From: Lotus japonicus
Lineage: Eukaryota > Streptophyta > Magnoliopsida > Fabales > Fabaceae
Length of the DNA: 64,000 bases
NCBI RefSeq assembly: GCF_012489685.1
Contig: NC_080046.1
Span: 21,141,304 to 21,205,303 of the forward strand
Reading direction: 5' to 3'
How positions within the stretch are numbered: the stretch's first letter is position 1; each line of letters opens with the position of its first letter. Of the stretch, positions 22,716 through 33,713 are shown in pieces. The notes below the pieces were generated by a model. It worked only from the letters and a program-made list of their open reading frames with translations, made no database searches and was not told the DNA's origin. A program made the translations under genes and the position numbers.

Positions 22716-23108
22716 CTAGAATGGAGGATACTTCCTCATTCTTCTGCATTCTTGGCGCTGCTCTACCCTCTCTTTCTCCAGACGATCCAATGAATACTGG
22801 ATGTTGTTGAGTTTGTTGTTCAGCTCATCTCTCTCCAGACTATCTTCTCTCGTCTTGAGTCTCTTTTCCATAGCTTCCTTCTCTTCCAGCAAATTCAGCT
22901 CAAGCTGGCTGAGTTCCTGAATTTCCTCAACGAAGGCAAGGAATTCTTTCAAATCCTTCTCCAGCTCTGGACAAAGGTCTTCGTCAAGCAGTGTCTTCGT
23001 CAGCTCGTGTATCGTTCGTGTACCATCAGGGTGCCGGATGTTAAGGAGCATGTCTTCCTCGAAGGCTTTCCTTCTGAGCTCTTCCAGTGCGACCATGTAT
23101 GAAGCCAT
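22716..23108 (-). CDS. Antisense coiled-coil ORF in the outer copia element
   Basis: A 130-codon ORF on the strand opposite to gag-pol, lying between the envelope-like ORF and the 3' LTR, where no sense ORF overlaps it. The start codon is in good context (AAGAAATGGCT). The first 45 residues are mixed; from about residue 48 onward the protein is strongly heptad-like and rich in Glu, Leu, Lys and Arg ('ELNLLEEKEAMEKRLK', 'LDRLEKERVEQRQE'), a predicted coiled coil. A TATA box lies about 50 bp upstream on the same strand. Antisense ORFs at this position are known in some plant LTR elements, with unknown function. The ORF is intact although every sense ORF of the element is broken. I do not recognise a named family. 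Confidence 0.6.
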   Translation of the reverse strand: MASYMVALEELRRKAFEEDMLLNIRHPDGTRTIHELTKTLLDEDLCPELEKDLKEFLAFVEEIQELSQLELNLLEEKEAMEKRLKTREDSLERDELNNKLNNIQYSLDRLEKERVEQRQECRRMRKYPPF

Positions 23109-23158
23109 TTCTTTTTATGGTATTGATCGAGTTGTGAAGCTTACCCTCTTCTAAATCG

Positions 23159-23169
23159 CTTTATATAAG
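23159..23169 (-). promoter_or_regulatory. TATA box for the antisense ORF
   Basis: On the minus strand the sequence reads CTTATATAAAG, ending about 50 bases before the antisense ATG at 23108. This is the spacing expected for a plant core promoter with a short 5' leader. It faces away from the element's own LTR promoter. Confidence 0.5.
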
Positions 23170-23199
23170 CTTCATTCTCTCCTTGGAAGTTATTGCTCC

Positions 23200-23879
23200 T
23201 ACAGTTTCTCGAGGTTAAGTCCTTGGTAACTGAAGCTTCTCTTTACTCCCGTGGCCGGTGGTAAACATTCTTCTTTTGCATTAACTCCCTTCCTTAATAC
23301 GCGTAACTCTCATTCCTACAACGTTTATTTCTCAATCTTTTCACTCAGACCTTCTCTGAGGGGGAGTACCTTGTACTTCAAGCTGAGTTTTTCACACCCC
23401 ATACTTTTTGCTTATGACAAAAAGGGGGAGTACACCTAGTTTTTGATGTGTAAGTGTGATTTATTTTGAAGAATTTAAGAGTTCCAATTTTATGACCATA
23501 GATGTGTCACTGGGCAAATACAAGGAATACATTTCACTTCCTCTGAAGTGATTCTATTTGACTCTGATACCACTTATTGTTGACTCTGAATACTTATGCG
23601 CTCTGATTATTTTATTTCATCTATGTCATGCGCCTTCACTCTGAAATCTTACATTATTTAGCTCAGAATCTAGACATTTCTAATGTTTTCATTAAGTCTT
23701 AGATTCAGGGAGAGCTATGCTTAGAATCAAGCTGTGACTTGGATTCAGAATGAGTAAAATAAACTATTCACATCAGGATAAGTCTTATTCTATATATCTA
23801 ACTCTGAGTGAATTCAGTTTATTGTTTAAGAATTGTTCATCAAAATACTTGGTTTTGTCATCATCAAAAAGGGGGAGAT
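23200..23879 (+). other. 3' non-coding region of outer element with repeated polypurine tracts
   Basis: GAGGGGGAG near 23358, AAAAAGGGGGAG near 23409 and AAAAAGGGGGAGAT at about 23865-23879 repeat the Sirevirus polypurine signature. The last one abuts the 3' LTR and is the probable plus-strand primer. The rest of the segment is non-coding and aligns with the corresponding part of the inner element (17600-17937). Confidence 0.7.
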
Positions 23880-25088
23880 TATAAGATCAAGTTTTGATCG
23901 AGTAGTACAACTCTATGTTTTGATGATTACAAGTTAACATTTTAGTATGAACAATTATGGTACTCTAACGTGTTTTTCTGAGTGTGCTATTTACAGGCTC
24001 TGACCTCATTTCAATCTCACACAAATCAGAAGCGCTGTGCATAAAGAGTGACCCAAGCAACGCTTTCGCAACATCTATGTTCACTCTGAACAGTAGAAAT
24101 GCTTCAGAAGATCTGAAGCCACACAAAGCTCTGATATGGACTCAGTCACTTGAAGTTCTGAAGATCCAGACGTTCTGACAACCAAGAAACTCTGAAGGTT
24201 CAGATGTTCTGATGGTGTAGAAGACTCTGAAGATCCAGAAGCTGAAAAGTGAAAACTCTGATGTCCAGAAGCAAGATGACTCTGAAGACCATGTACTTCC
24301 CTCTGAGTTCAGAATCAGAAGATACAACGGTCAGAGGATCTGTGCTTCCCTCTGACTCTGATCAACTGGCTTCACAAGTTCCAACATGAAGCATTCCCCT
24401 GATCAGAAGTCTACTAGGTTTAAAGGTCAAGTCACTATCCAAGTACAAAAGCAAATGTACTATCCTGACGACCTACCTAACATTCTCAGCCATAGCAGAA
24501 GCTGGAATTTCTAGAACTGCCCTCCAACGGTAGCATTTCCATGCAGCGTTCAAACCCTAATCCTTGGAGTATAAATAGAGGCTAAAAATTGAAAGATGCG
24601 GTTGGAAGAATCTCACACGCGCAAGCTATATTCAAAAAACCTTCTAAGCATTCTTTCATCTGAATTCATTGTGTTTACTATTAGCTTTTCAGAAGCAAAC
24701 TCTTTGTAAACATTCTTTCTTAAACAAGTTGTTTAGTTACCTTTAGGAGATCAAGTTTGATCGGATCCTAGAGAAGACTAAGAGAGTGAATCTTAGTGTG
24801 AGCTAAGTCAGTGTAATTGTTAGTCACTTGTAGGTTTCAAGTGCAGTTGTAACATTTACCTGATTAGTGGATTGCCTTCATTCTAAGAAGGAAGAAATCA
24901 CCTTAACGGGTGGACTGGATTAGCTTGAGGGATTTATCAAGTGAACCAGGATAAAAATCCTTGTGTGCTTTTCTATCTCTTATCTTAAGCACTTTGTTCT
25001 CGAAAGATTTGTTAAAATCTTTAAGGTGGAAGTTTTATTCTGAAAACGTTATTCAAACCCCCCCTTTCTACCGTTTTTCATACCTTCA
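23880..25088 (+). repeat. 3' LTR of outer copia element
   Basis: 1209 bp. Its first two bases are TA instead of TG, a point change at the terminus. About ten substitutions distinguish it from the 5' LTR, most of them A/G or C/T transitions. The TATA box is at 24570-24577. Confidence 0.93.
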
Positions 25089-25173
25089 GTTGGGGGTGGA
25101 GACGGTGGTGGTGGAAAAGATGGTGGCAATGAAGGCGGAGGAGGTGGTGGGTGGGGGCGGAGATGGTTGTGGC

Positions 25174-26053
25174 CAGTGACGGATCCAGAACTTTTGAGTC
25201 GTGGGGGCAGTTTCACAATATATTTATGAATCGAAACTCAACCACTTATTTATGATGCGGTGTTGAACTATTACGCCAGCCCACTTAATTTTGTGAGAGC
25301 AAAACACAATAAGAAGTAATAAAATATAAAATGTTTAGTGTAAACAATATATATATATAACATTAATTAAAAAAAATTAAAACAATTTGTGGGGCAATTT
25401 CCGCGCGCTATAAGCCCTACATGGATCCGTCCCTGGGTTACTCATGGAAAAATATTTAAAAGATTTACGTTATAATAAAATACTGAATACATTTATTTTA
25501 ATATAAATGTGTGTATATATATAAGTGAATAAAAATATAAAATGAATTAATTGTAATGTGATTATATTTAATAAAAATGTGACTATATTTTAAAAAGGTG
25601 AAATGGAAGTAAATAAAAGTAACAGGAAAAGAAAAGGTCACAGAACACATACATGCATGGTACCGAGAAAAAAAAAAAGGGATAAAATTCATAGCACAGC
25701 AAGAAAGTCTTAAAAATCTATATTTATTTTTTCAAAAGGAATTTGTATTTAATAGATATGTTGATCACTTTATCGTAAAAAAATAAAGATGTTTAAGAAG
25801 AAGAATGTGATATTAATGATGTATCAAAAAAGATAGAGAAGAAAATGGGTTGGGCTTAGTTGGACAGTTTCTTGTTAGAGCACTGGGCCGTTAGAGTGGT
25901 TTGATATGTAACTTGGGGGCATTTTCAATATAATGGAAAAGTTATGGGGGCAACTTTGTAGAGAATTTAAAAATACATACTAGTATTAAAAGAAAGTCCG
26001 TAAACCACGTGGGGTCATTTGCCCCCACCATTGTGTGAGTGGGTCCGTCCCTG
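25174..26053. mobile_element. Non-autonomous hAT-type element, copy B
   Basis: Ends CAGTGACGGA and TCCGTCCCTG, in inverted orientation relative to copy A at 7305-8223. A perfect 8-bp TSD GTTGTGGC flanks it (25166-25173 and 26054-26061). The body is nearly identical to copy A apart from a shorter TA run and a few substitutions. It has no transposase. It sits in the GGT-rich island just outside the outer copia element. Confidence 0.9.
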
Positions 26054-27160
26054 GTTGTGGCGGTGGTAGCGGCGATGGTTGTGACGACGACAACGATGAA
26101 TTTGGTGGCGGCAGCAATGACGAAAATGAAAATGAAAACAAAAAGTCAAAATAAACATATATTCTAAATTTTAAAAATTTGAAAATGAAAAATATTTTCA
26201 GAAAATGAAAACAGGAAATGTTTTCCCAACCCAGACCCTTAATTTTTTATTTTTAGTCTCTTAGACCTTTGCAATAAAATAAGTTGAATTTTGAGTTATA
26301 GTGGTCCAAATGGGATAAATATTAATGGGTAAATTGTCAATTTGGTCCTTGAAAGTGACACTCGCCGATAAGTGGTTCCTAGATGATCTTTGTCCCTGAA
26401 AGTGATAGGAAACTTGGAAAGATAAGCTCAAAGTTGTAAACTTGGAAATTAACCACAAAAGTATAAACATTTACATAATTGATTGATGAGGTAGTTATGT
26501 GCAAACTTAAATGGAGAATTGGAATCCCCGAACTTACATCAAGAACTATAAGTTCCATAAATAATCAGAACCTAATGCAAAATTGATTCACGAACCTTCT
26601 AATTTCAGAGATCAAGAATAGTAGAAAACCAAATTCGTAGAAAGCATTTTTTTCTCCCCCAAACGATGGTGGAACACATGTGAACGACAAGGTTAAGAAA
26701 CGAAATTACTTTGTTTGGGAAGCTTTATACGGGGCGGATCTGTCAGTTGAGGAAGAGAATTGAGGTACGGAGAGGTCCAAGACAAGCGCCTCAACGTCAT
26801 CGCTTCAGAATATGCATCTTCTAGTCGCCCATGTTATTGTCTCTGAATGAATGATCATAAACTCTTTTTTTATAAGCTATTTAGAAAATAAATTATATAT
26901 AAGCATAAACTCTTTTTCATAAGCTATTCAGAGTAACTTATGAAAATAAGTTCAAAACAACTTATAATAGATCATAAATTGTGTGCATAAACTTTCCTAA
27001 ACACTTACTGAAACGCTTATGCTATAAAATAAGTTCAAATCTCTAACCGTCATTGTCTTTGGAAAGGACAAGCTGCCTAGCTAAATAAATATGTATTTGC
27101 TTATTGAATTTGAGTAAAAATGTATGGTGATAAGAACGCAATGAATGTGAGGTCCAAATT
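26054..27160. other. Intergenic region between the transposon cluster and PSBY copy 2
   Basis: It begins with the end of the GGT-rich island (to about 26105). About 26320-26480 contains 'TTTGGTCCTTGAAAGTG' repeat-type phrases of a decayed transposon. From about 26860 to 27040 inverted 'ATAAGCTATT...AGTAACTTATG' motifs suggest a small MITE. No gene is visible. Confidence 0.4.
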
Positions 27161-27200
27161 ACACCATTCGGATAAGAGAAGAATCTAAAGATGAGAGTCT
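27155..27200 (+). promoter_or_regulatory. Conserved I-box promoter block of PSBY copy 2
   Basis: GATAAG at 27171-27176 sits in the same block as in copy 1, with similar flanks ('ACCATTCGGATAAGAG', then 'AATCTAAAGATGAGAG'), about 180 bp upstream of the ATG. The 5' leader with 'TTTCTGCTGCAGC' is also shared. The role in light regulation is inferred from the motif. Confidence 0.4.
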
Positions 27201-27350
27201 TATTGGGCCTCCTTTGCTTTCCCATCCACACTCCAAACACTACATTCAATTTTCCTCTCTAGTTTCTGCTGCAGCTAGCACCTACAGAATTGAATCTGTT
27301 ATTATTATTCTAGTTCTCATCTCAACCGAGACGATCGAATAGGTTCACAA

Positions 27351-27968
27351 ATGGCAGCAACCATAGCAACAACAATGGCCATGATCAACTCCAAGTGCCT
27401 CAACACCAAGTTGATGATCAACCCCACCAACACCAAACTCACAACTTCAAAACCCACCATTTCCTTTCAAAACCTGCCAAAGGGTCTGTCCTCCGCTGAA
27501 AACACCAGCATCTCCACCACTTCCATGGCCGGCACCGCCATTGCCGGGGCCATTTTCTCGTCACTAGTAAGCTGCGACGCTGCCTTCGCCGCTCAGCAGA
27601 TTGCCGAAATAGCAGAAGGCGATAACCGTGGCCTGGCTCTGCTGCTGCCATTGATTCCAGCAATTGCTTGGGTGCTGTTCAACATTCTGCAGCCGGCACT
27701 GAACCAGATCAACAGGATGCGTAACACCAAAGGGGTCATCGTTGGGCTTGGGCTCGGGCTTGGTGGGTTGGCGGCGGGCTCGGGGATGTTGTGGGCTCCG
27801 GAGGCGTCTGCCGGTGAGTTGGGTATGATTGCTGATGCCGCCGCCGCCGGAGGCAGTGATAACAGGGGGCAGCTTCTGCTGTTTGTGGTTGCTCCGGCTA
27901 TTGGTTGGGTGCTGTTTAACATCTTGCAGCCAGCTCTCAACCAGATCAACAGGATGAGATCTGAGTGA
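27351..27968 (+). CDS. PSBY: Photosystem II core complex protein PsbY precursor, chloroplastic (copy 2)
   Basis: A 205-codon intronless ORF, co-linear with copy 1 at 5830-6444. The two PsbY units and both signal-like hydrophobic segments are almost unchanged. Differences concentrate in the transit peptide (about residues 8-45) and at a few sites such as an extra alanine in the 'ADAAAAGG' linker. Both copies are intact and both keep the promoter block, so both may be expressed. The pair is a tandem duplication in direct orientation, later separated by transposon insertions. The product would be imported into chloroplasts and cleaved into two single-span thylakoid peptides at photosystem II. 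Confidence 0.95.
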   Translation: MAATIATTMAMINSKCLNTKLMINPTNTKLTTSKPTISFQNLPKGLSSAENTSISTTSMAGTAIAGAIFSSLVSCDAAFAAQQIAEIAEGDNRGLALLLPLIPAIAWVLFNILQPALNQINRMRNTKGVIVGLGLGLGGLAAGSGMLWAPEASAGELGMIADAAAAGGSDNRGQLLLFVVAPAIGWVLFNILQPALNQINRMRSE

Positions 27969-29390
27969 AGTTTCACATTCTTATAAATTAAGGGATTTTT
28001 GTGATGGTTTTGTTGTATGACTTTGCTTCAAGCTTAAGCTCCCTATATAAATGTAAAATATTTCCTCTGCATTGCATTTTTAGTGAAATTTTTAATCCTC
28101 TGTTTCCCTTGATGTCTCATTTTTAGTAAAATTTGACTCCTCAAATAGAAATAACACCTTATATTACCCATCATCTTCCATACCCCTAAGTCCCTAACAA
28201 CTCTTGAGCATGCTTCTCTTCAATGAAGCTCAATAATATCTTTGCAATGAAATTTCATTTCTGCATTACTGCATTTGTTGTTGTGATCGCAGCAAAATTT
28301 GATCTATAGGTTCTTACAAAAATAATGAAATGGAATCTATAGATTAAAGCTATTTGGGCCAACGAATTTGAGTATTATTATTGACACATTTAAAATATGG
28401 TTTTAGACTTTTAGTACCTCACGATGAAATTCTACTGATTTAAAGCTTTGCTCCACCATGCAATTGATATTCTGCATATTATATTGCCCTCAACTATGTT
28501 TTGTTGATGTAGCAATGATATGTATATTAAAAACGAAAGATGTATCAAATGCAAGATAAATGTGTTATTGGGGGATCTTCGAGAGATCGGCTTCTCGAAA
28601 GAAGTTTTTGTACACTTGCAGATTCGTTATCACCATTCCTCAATTAGATCAAAATTTTCTAGAAGAGAAAGAGGGGGCGTGAACGGATTGCCTAAGATAT
28701 AACTATAGAGAAAAGGCTTCATGAACTCAATAGAGTAGAAGGTAGAGAACTTACTCTAGTTTTTTGGGAAGAAAGAAAGAAAGAAAATTGATAGAGGGAA
28801 GGGAGGTTTCGCCAAAGGGAGAAAAAGGGAGCTTGATGTTTAATAATCCCTCAAGTGTATTTTTAGTCAGGGTTAGAAGCAGTTCTAGGTGAATGATTTT
28901 TCCCATGATGTAAAGGGACAAGTTTTTATGCACAAGGACTTTCTTGTGCAAGGTGACACAATCTACTTTTGACCTATTATTGTGGGTTAAGCGGTTTTTT
29001 TTTAAATAATTCAAAAAGCATATTTAACAATAACAACATTTAGTGCTAATATGCCCTTAATCTTATTCATCATCATCATCTATGTACCAAAGAAAGATCA
29101 AGAACCCTTGACCCATCATCATCTACCCTAACTTCCATGCCAAACCACCCAACCCCAAGCCAAAATCCAGTAATGCCCTTTTCTTGAATCCTTGTACAGA
29201 AAGCACCAAAACCCACAGATTGGAGGCGCGAGTTAGGAGAGGGCGGTGGTCATAGCAGATGTGGGTCGTTGCAGCGAAACAAGAATACAAAATAAAATTG
29301 TTACACCTTTGCATACCAAAACCCAAAAAAAAATTCTCGTATTTCCTTCAAAGAGAGTCTCCAGAACCCTCAAGCTCTCTCTTCGTGGCA
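27969..29390. other. PSBY copy 2 3' flank and intergenic DNA
   Basis: The first 60 bp of the 3' UTR resembles that of copy 1 and then diverges. No gene is recognised. GAAAGAAAGAAAG-type purine runs lie near 28770-28790, and a small decayed repeat is possible at 28740-28830. The last 350 bp is the left flank of the solo LTR that follows. Confidence 0.4.
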
Positions 29391-31619
29391 CCCTATGTAA
29401 GGCCCAAGTTTTAACGCTTTGGATAAGTGAATAAAATAAAAGAGTTATTTGATTAAGATAAATTTGGGAAGGAAAAAGGTTCAGGAAAAGTCCAAGAATT
29501 TATCGAAAAAAAACCGAAAGAGTTATAGCACGACTAACATACGCTTAATCCTAGGTCAAAGGTATTAGTGAATAGTTAATTTACGCTTTAGGACACGATG
29601 GAAACTAATTCCAAAAATCCTCAGAGAAATGTTAGAACTTCTCTTTTCCGTCCTTAAACAATCATTTCGATGCGAAATCCTGGAAAGTACGAACGTCAAA
29701 TTCCAATTCTCGGAAGTTTGCCGAAACGGAATCCCTGATAGTTCGAGAAAACCTAAGATCGACAGACGATGAAGACTTTTTCTATTCGGAGCTGCAAAAG
29801 AAGATTCCACCCGCGTTCTCCTATTTCTCTCATCATTCCTAATCTTTCTTCAGAAGGAAGTTTTCTCATCCGACGATCACTGCAAAAAGTAGTTTTTCGG
29901 GATAATCCGACTTACACCGACTTATGCCGATTTTGGATCTTTTGGTTTAATTCCAAGAATCCTGTTTTGAGTTATGGAATTCTGTCGCCAGAACCTATCT
30001 TAGAATGCGCAGAGGAACGCGCAGGAAAAATCGGAATCGCAAAAAAAATCTTTTTTCCGCTTTTTCCAAAACCTATAAATAGCTTGAAAATTAGATTTTT
30101 GCAAAAAAATACCCATTTCCCCTCCCCAAACCCGCGAGCACCTAGAGAGAGAGAGAGATCCGGATCTTCGTCGTTTCTTGCCCGTTTGCTTCACCGATCG
30201 TCACTAATCGAAGACCTCGAGGTAGGTAAACTATACTCTCCTTCGAATCGTCGTTTCTGTCCACTTCTCCTACGACTTTCTGAGTTCAAAATTTTGAGGT
30301 TTTTGAAAAACTGTTCAAATACGCTGATTTCAGTGTCTAAACTTCTTCCCTGCATGCTCCTGAGCGTGTTCTGCGGATTAGATTTTGTCGAATGTCGACG
30401 AAATGCCGCCGGGATCAATTTCTACCTTAAATACCCATTTTTCGGCAAAGTCGCAACCTTTACGCTCTAATCTATCGACTTGGCTTAGTGCTAGTAGGAT
30501 TTGTCGTCATAAACATCGTTGTGGACGTCCCCATCCAATTTGTTTTTCAAAAATCCAATTTTGAAATTTTGAGCTAAAAATAATGACCAAACTACCCCTA
30601 TATCAGTTTTCGATCCGAAAATTTTTCCGAGCCTAGAACCGTCTTAGTTATGGCTTATGTTAACCTAGGAACCAAGTTTGATCGAAGAAAAATCGACCCT
30701 CCCAATTAAAGGAAGTGGCCGAGAGCTATATCAAGGGGGGGGGGGGGAGAATCCGATTTTTCGAAAACTTGTCTTAACGCGTTAGATTGTCGTACCACGG
30801 AGGTAGTAGTGTACCGTGTAACCCTAGGACTCTTTGATTGCTGAGTTTCTGACTCTTGGTGTTGATTTCTGTGATTTTTGCTTAAGGTTCGTTTGAGGAG
30901 ATTCCCAGAGATCAAGGAGAAGAGCTTGAAGAACATTTTGAGGAAGAAGCTGGAAGACCCACCGGTGAGGGCTACTCTCTGAATTACTAGATAATGCTTT
31001 AGGTGTCGACAAGTTCGACTTGATTTATGTGTTATGCACTTAATTGCTAAATGTCTGAATTGTTCTCTGAGGCTTCGGCCGACCTTGTTGAGTAATTGAT
31101 GCCATGATATTGTGTGCTAAATGATTCACATGCTATGTGCTACATGGTTAACTTAGGATGTGTTGGAATATGCTGTTTATGCTTTTGACTGAGCTGTTTT
31201 ATTTATGCTATTCCACTTGTACCTGAGATTCTGAAGAGTGAGGTTTACGGGCAGGTCATGCCAAATTTTTATGAGATTTTGAGAGAGTTTTAAAAGGACG
31301 AACGGAGTTCGGACCTTGTCATGCTCCAATGGATCGAGACCTTCTCAGGGAATTACTTGGGATTATGGGAACTTTGAAACTCATAGGGAATACGATAAGA
31401 CTAAAAAGGAGCTATTTTTACAAAGAAAATTCATAAGATATTAAACAACCTCTAAACCTTTAAATAAAGATAACAATCTCGGATGCAAGCTTTGGATTGA
31501 AGTTTAGTTTTGGAGAACGAGAAGTGTCGTCGGATCCAAGTGTTGAGAAGATTGCGAGTTCTGGGTATGTTGATACTCATTCGCTCTGGGAGCAGTTTGT
31601 TTAGCCAAAGGGATGAGCC

Positions 31620-31882
31620 GAGAAGCTTCACGGAGGTGTGAGACCTTGTGAATGCGTGATACTCCACTGAGGCGTGAGACCTTTTGGAAAGCATGGATCT
31701 TCACTGAGGCGTGAGACCTCGTGAACAGCATGAAACTTCATTGAAGCGTGAGACTTCGTGCAAGTGTGTAAATTCACTGAGGCGTGAGACCTTGTGAAAG
31801 CATAAAACTTCACTGAAGCGTGAGACTTTGTGAAAGTGTGAGACTCCACAGAAGCGTGAGACTTCGTGAGAGCATTGATGAC
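31620..31882 (+). repeat. Tandem repeat array inside the solo LTR (about 7 units of about 36 bp)
   Basis: Units built on 'CACTGAGGCGTGAGACC' followed by 'TTGTGAAAGCAT' repeat about seven times with divergence. Several short minus-strand ORFs here (with repeated 'SHASVKF'-like residues) are products of the repeat and are not called as genes. Confidence 0.75.
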
Positions 31883-32641
31883 TCGAAGAGTTGTCGTGAG
31901 TGGTTGCACTCTTTTGTTTATGATTAATTGTATTTTGTCGCAGAATCGACATTTACCTTAGGGTATTCTTTTAGAGACTTTAAGTTATCTAGAACACGTG
32001 GCGACGTGTCGGGTGAGGTCGGAGACGTTGTTTGGCTAATCACTTGCATTCATGCACTCATTTTGAGGTTAATACACGGCGTGATACCGGACCTCGGTGG
32101 ATTCCAAAATGGTCATAAGACCCGGATTTCCATATTTAGGACACTACGGTGGTCCTCAGTAGCAGACGGAATGGCAGACCTACGGGTTCACTGCTGATCT
32201 GACTACTTTTGTGTGGTGTAAGAGACGCCCGAGCGGAATGGTCCCCCTTTGGCCGGTGTTAGGGCTGACTCGATGGTGTCCATCCTTCTTCCGGAATGCA
32301 TTTTGTTACCCAGCATTGCATTTCATGCAACATACATGCTGACTTAGTTGCTGAGTGTGATTGGTAACTGTTTATCCTATTTTTGAGGCATGCTACTTGT
32401 TTTTATGGTTCTTTATATTCATTGTGATACATGCAACCCTAGGAAGCTATCCCAAAACTTATAAGCCTGAGAGGCGAGTAATTATTATCCTATAATTATA
32501 TCTGGTTTTATTAATTATATAATTCTTTGGAGTTGACCCTCGCGTCTGCTGTGTGTGTTTGGGCGGACTACGCCATTTGTCAGATGAGTATGGAGGATTG
32601 GTTTACCATGGTCAGCCCCTCGGGGGGGGACCAGGTACGAG

Positions 32642-33067
32642 ATGCTTGATCAAGACGACCCAGGTGCATGGGTGGTCGATCCCGAGGGCCACCGTGCGAC
32701 CTACACCGGTCGGGTCATGGAGGACCGTGTCGACCGATTCGGACGCTTGACGGAGGGGGTGATGAGGAGGCACATAGTGAGCTTCAACCTGCCTCCAGGT
32801 GTACACTGTGGACCCGGCTTGGGAGGACCTCCACCGCCACCATCCCCTTCGGATGATGAGGACCCCTCTGAGGAGGTGCCAGTAGGTGGGGCTTCGACGG
32901 AGTCTAGTCCGTCTACTGCTGCTGCTGTCGTCGCGGATCTCGTTCCGGGCCCCGAGCCCGAGAGGCCAGTGCAGGAGCGCATTAGGGTGGACAGAGAGGG
33001 CAGTGTTGAGTATGTCGACTTAGTCGTCCTGGATGTAGATTCGGATGACGACCGCGCTAGCATGTAG
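32642..33067 (+). other. GC-rich 141-codon ORF inside the solo LTR
   Basis: An open frame in a conspicuously GC-rich island (about 32540-33070). The encoded sequence begins with Asp/Arg-rich residues, has 'PPPPPSPSDDEDPSEEV' in the middle and ends in an acidic 'VDLVVLDVDSDDD' stretch. There is no signal peptide or known domain that I recognise. It may be an LTR-encoded or captured peptide, or a chance ORF favoured by high GC. An antisense frame (32701-33063) is also open, which argues for caution. Confidence 0.3.
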
Positions 33068-33548
33068 GATCGAGTGCTAGTGTGGGCTCCTCGGGTAGGG
33101 ATTAGTGTAGGAGTAGTGTCGATGCTCTGACCGTCATGCTTCAGTTTTGGGGACAGGGTAGTTTCCTACCGGTAGCTTTTTGTGTGGTTTCCTATGGAGA
33201 TCACAGAGAGTTGGTTGGATTTAGGGGGTCTTTTCTTAGGCCGCTGGGCCAACTTGTTCTCAGATTTTGAGGTTTAGTGTTGCGGACACAGTATTTTTAC
33301 CTTGGACTGTACATATTGCCTTCGGGCGTTACTCTCTTTCTGTCACCCGTCACTGGAGGTTACTCGTGACGTGGTTGTATTTAGCGAGGCATGTATATAT
33401 AGTTGTATAGTAGTTCCTTTTATCTTTTGTTGGGAAGTTTATTGCTTTCTGTCTTTAGTTATATTGTCGAAAAAAAATAATTCACGTTTTTCCGCTTAAG
33501 TACTTCTTTTGGTTACTAAAGTGGCGCCACCGAAATCGGGGTGTTACA

Positions 33549-33651
33549 CCCTACACTGCAACTAGGTTGGCGTTACTTCTCGACTCGGTCGAGACAACTC
33601 ACCCCTCGCTCTCTCTTCCCTCTTGCAACCTCAGAGGCACCCTTTCTCCTT

Positions 33652-33713
<62 letters not shown>

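Larger units (their letters stand above)
7193..25088 (+). mobile_element. Full-length Ty1/copia Sirevirus-type retrotransposon (outer element)
   Basis: The element starts TGTAAGATC and ends CCTTCA, flanked by a perfect 5-bp TSD GTTGG (7188-7192 and 25089-25093). After removing nested insertions, the two LTRs are 1208 and 1209 bp and differ at only about ten positions by eye. A primer-binding site complementary to initiator Met-tRNA follows the 5' LTR. Gag, then pol in the copia order (protease, integrase, RT, RNase H), then a long 3' envelope-like ORF follow on the plus strand. Repeated AAAAAGGGGGAG polypurine tracts near the 3' end are a Sirevirus hallmark. Sense ORFs are broken by four stops and two frameshifts, so it is not autonomous now. 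Nested inside are a hAT element and a second Sirevirus. Confidence 0.93.
29396..33548 (+). mobile_element. Solo LTR, 4.15 kb, probable Ty3/gypsy (Tekay/Del-like)
   Basis: Begins TGTAAGGCCC and ends GGGGTGTTACA, with a perfect 5-bp TSD CCCTA (29391-29395 and 33549-33553). There is no gag or pol in the interval, so it is a single long LTR left by recombination between two. A TATAAATA box at about 30074 followed by a likely transcribed leader supports an LTR. The TGTAAG...GTGTTACA ends match the other solo LTR at 45931-48623. LTRs of this length are typical of the Tekay/Del chromovirus clade; the clade is inferred from length and ends only. Confidence 0.82.

Noticed and set aside
31452..31952. 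Minus-strand ORFs with repeated 'SHASVKF'-type residues
   Set aside because: They arise from the 36-bp tandem array of the solo LTR.
29396..33548. A complete non-autonomous (LARD-like) element instead of a solo LTR
   Set aside because: I could not find a second internal LTR copy, a primer-binding site or a polypurine tract inside the interval; a single long LTR fits the ends and the TSD.
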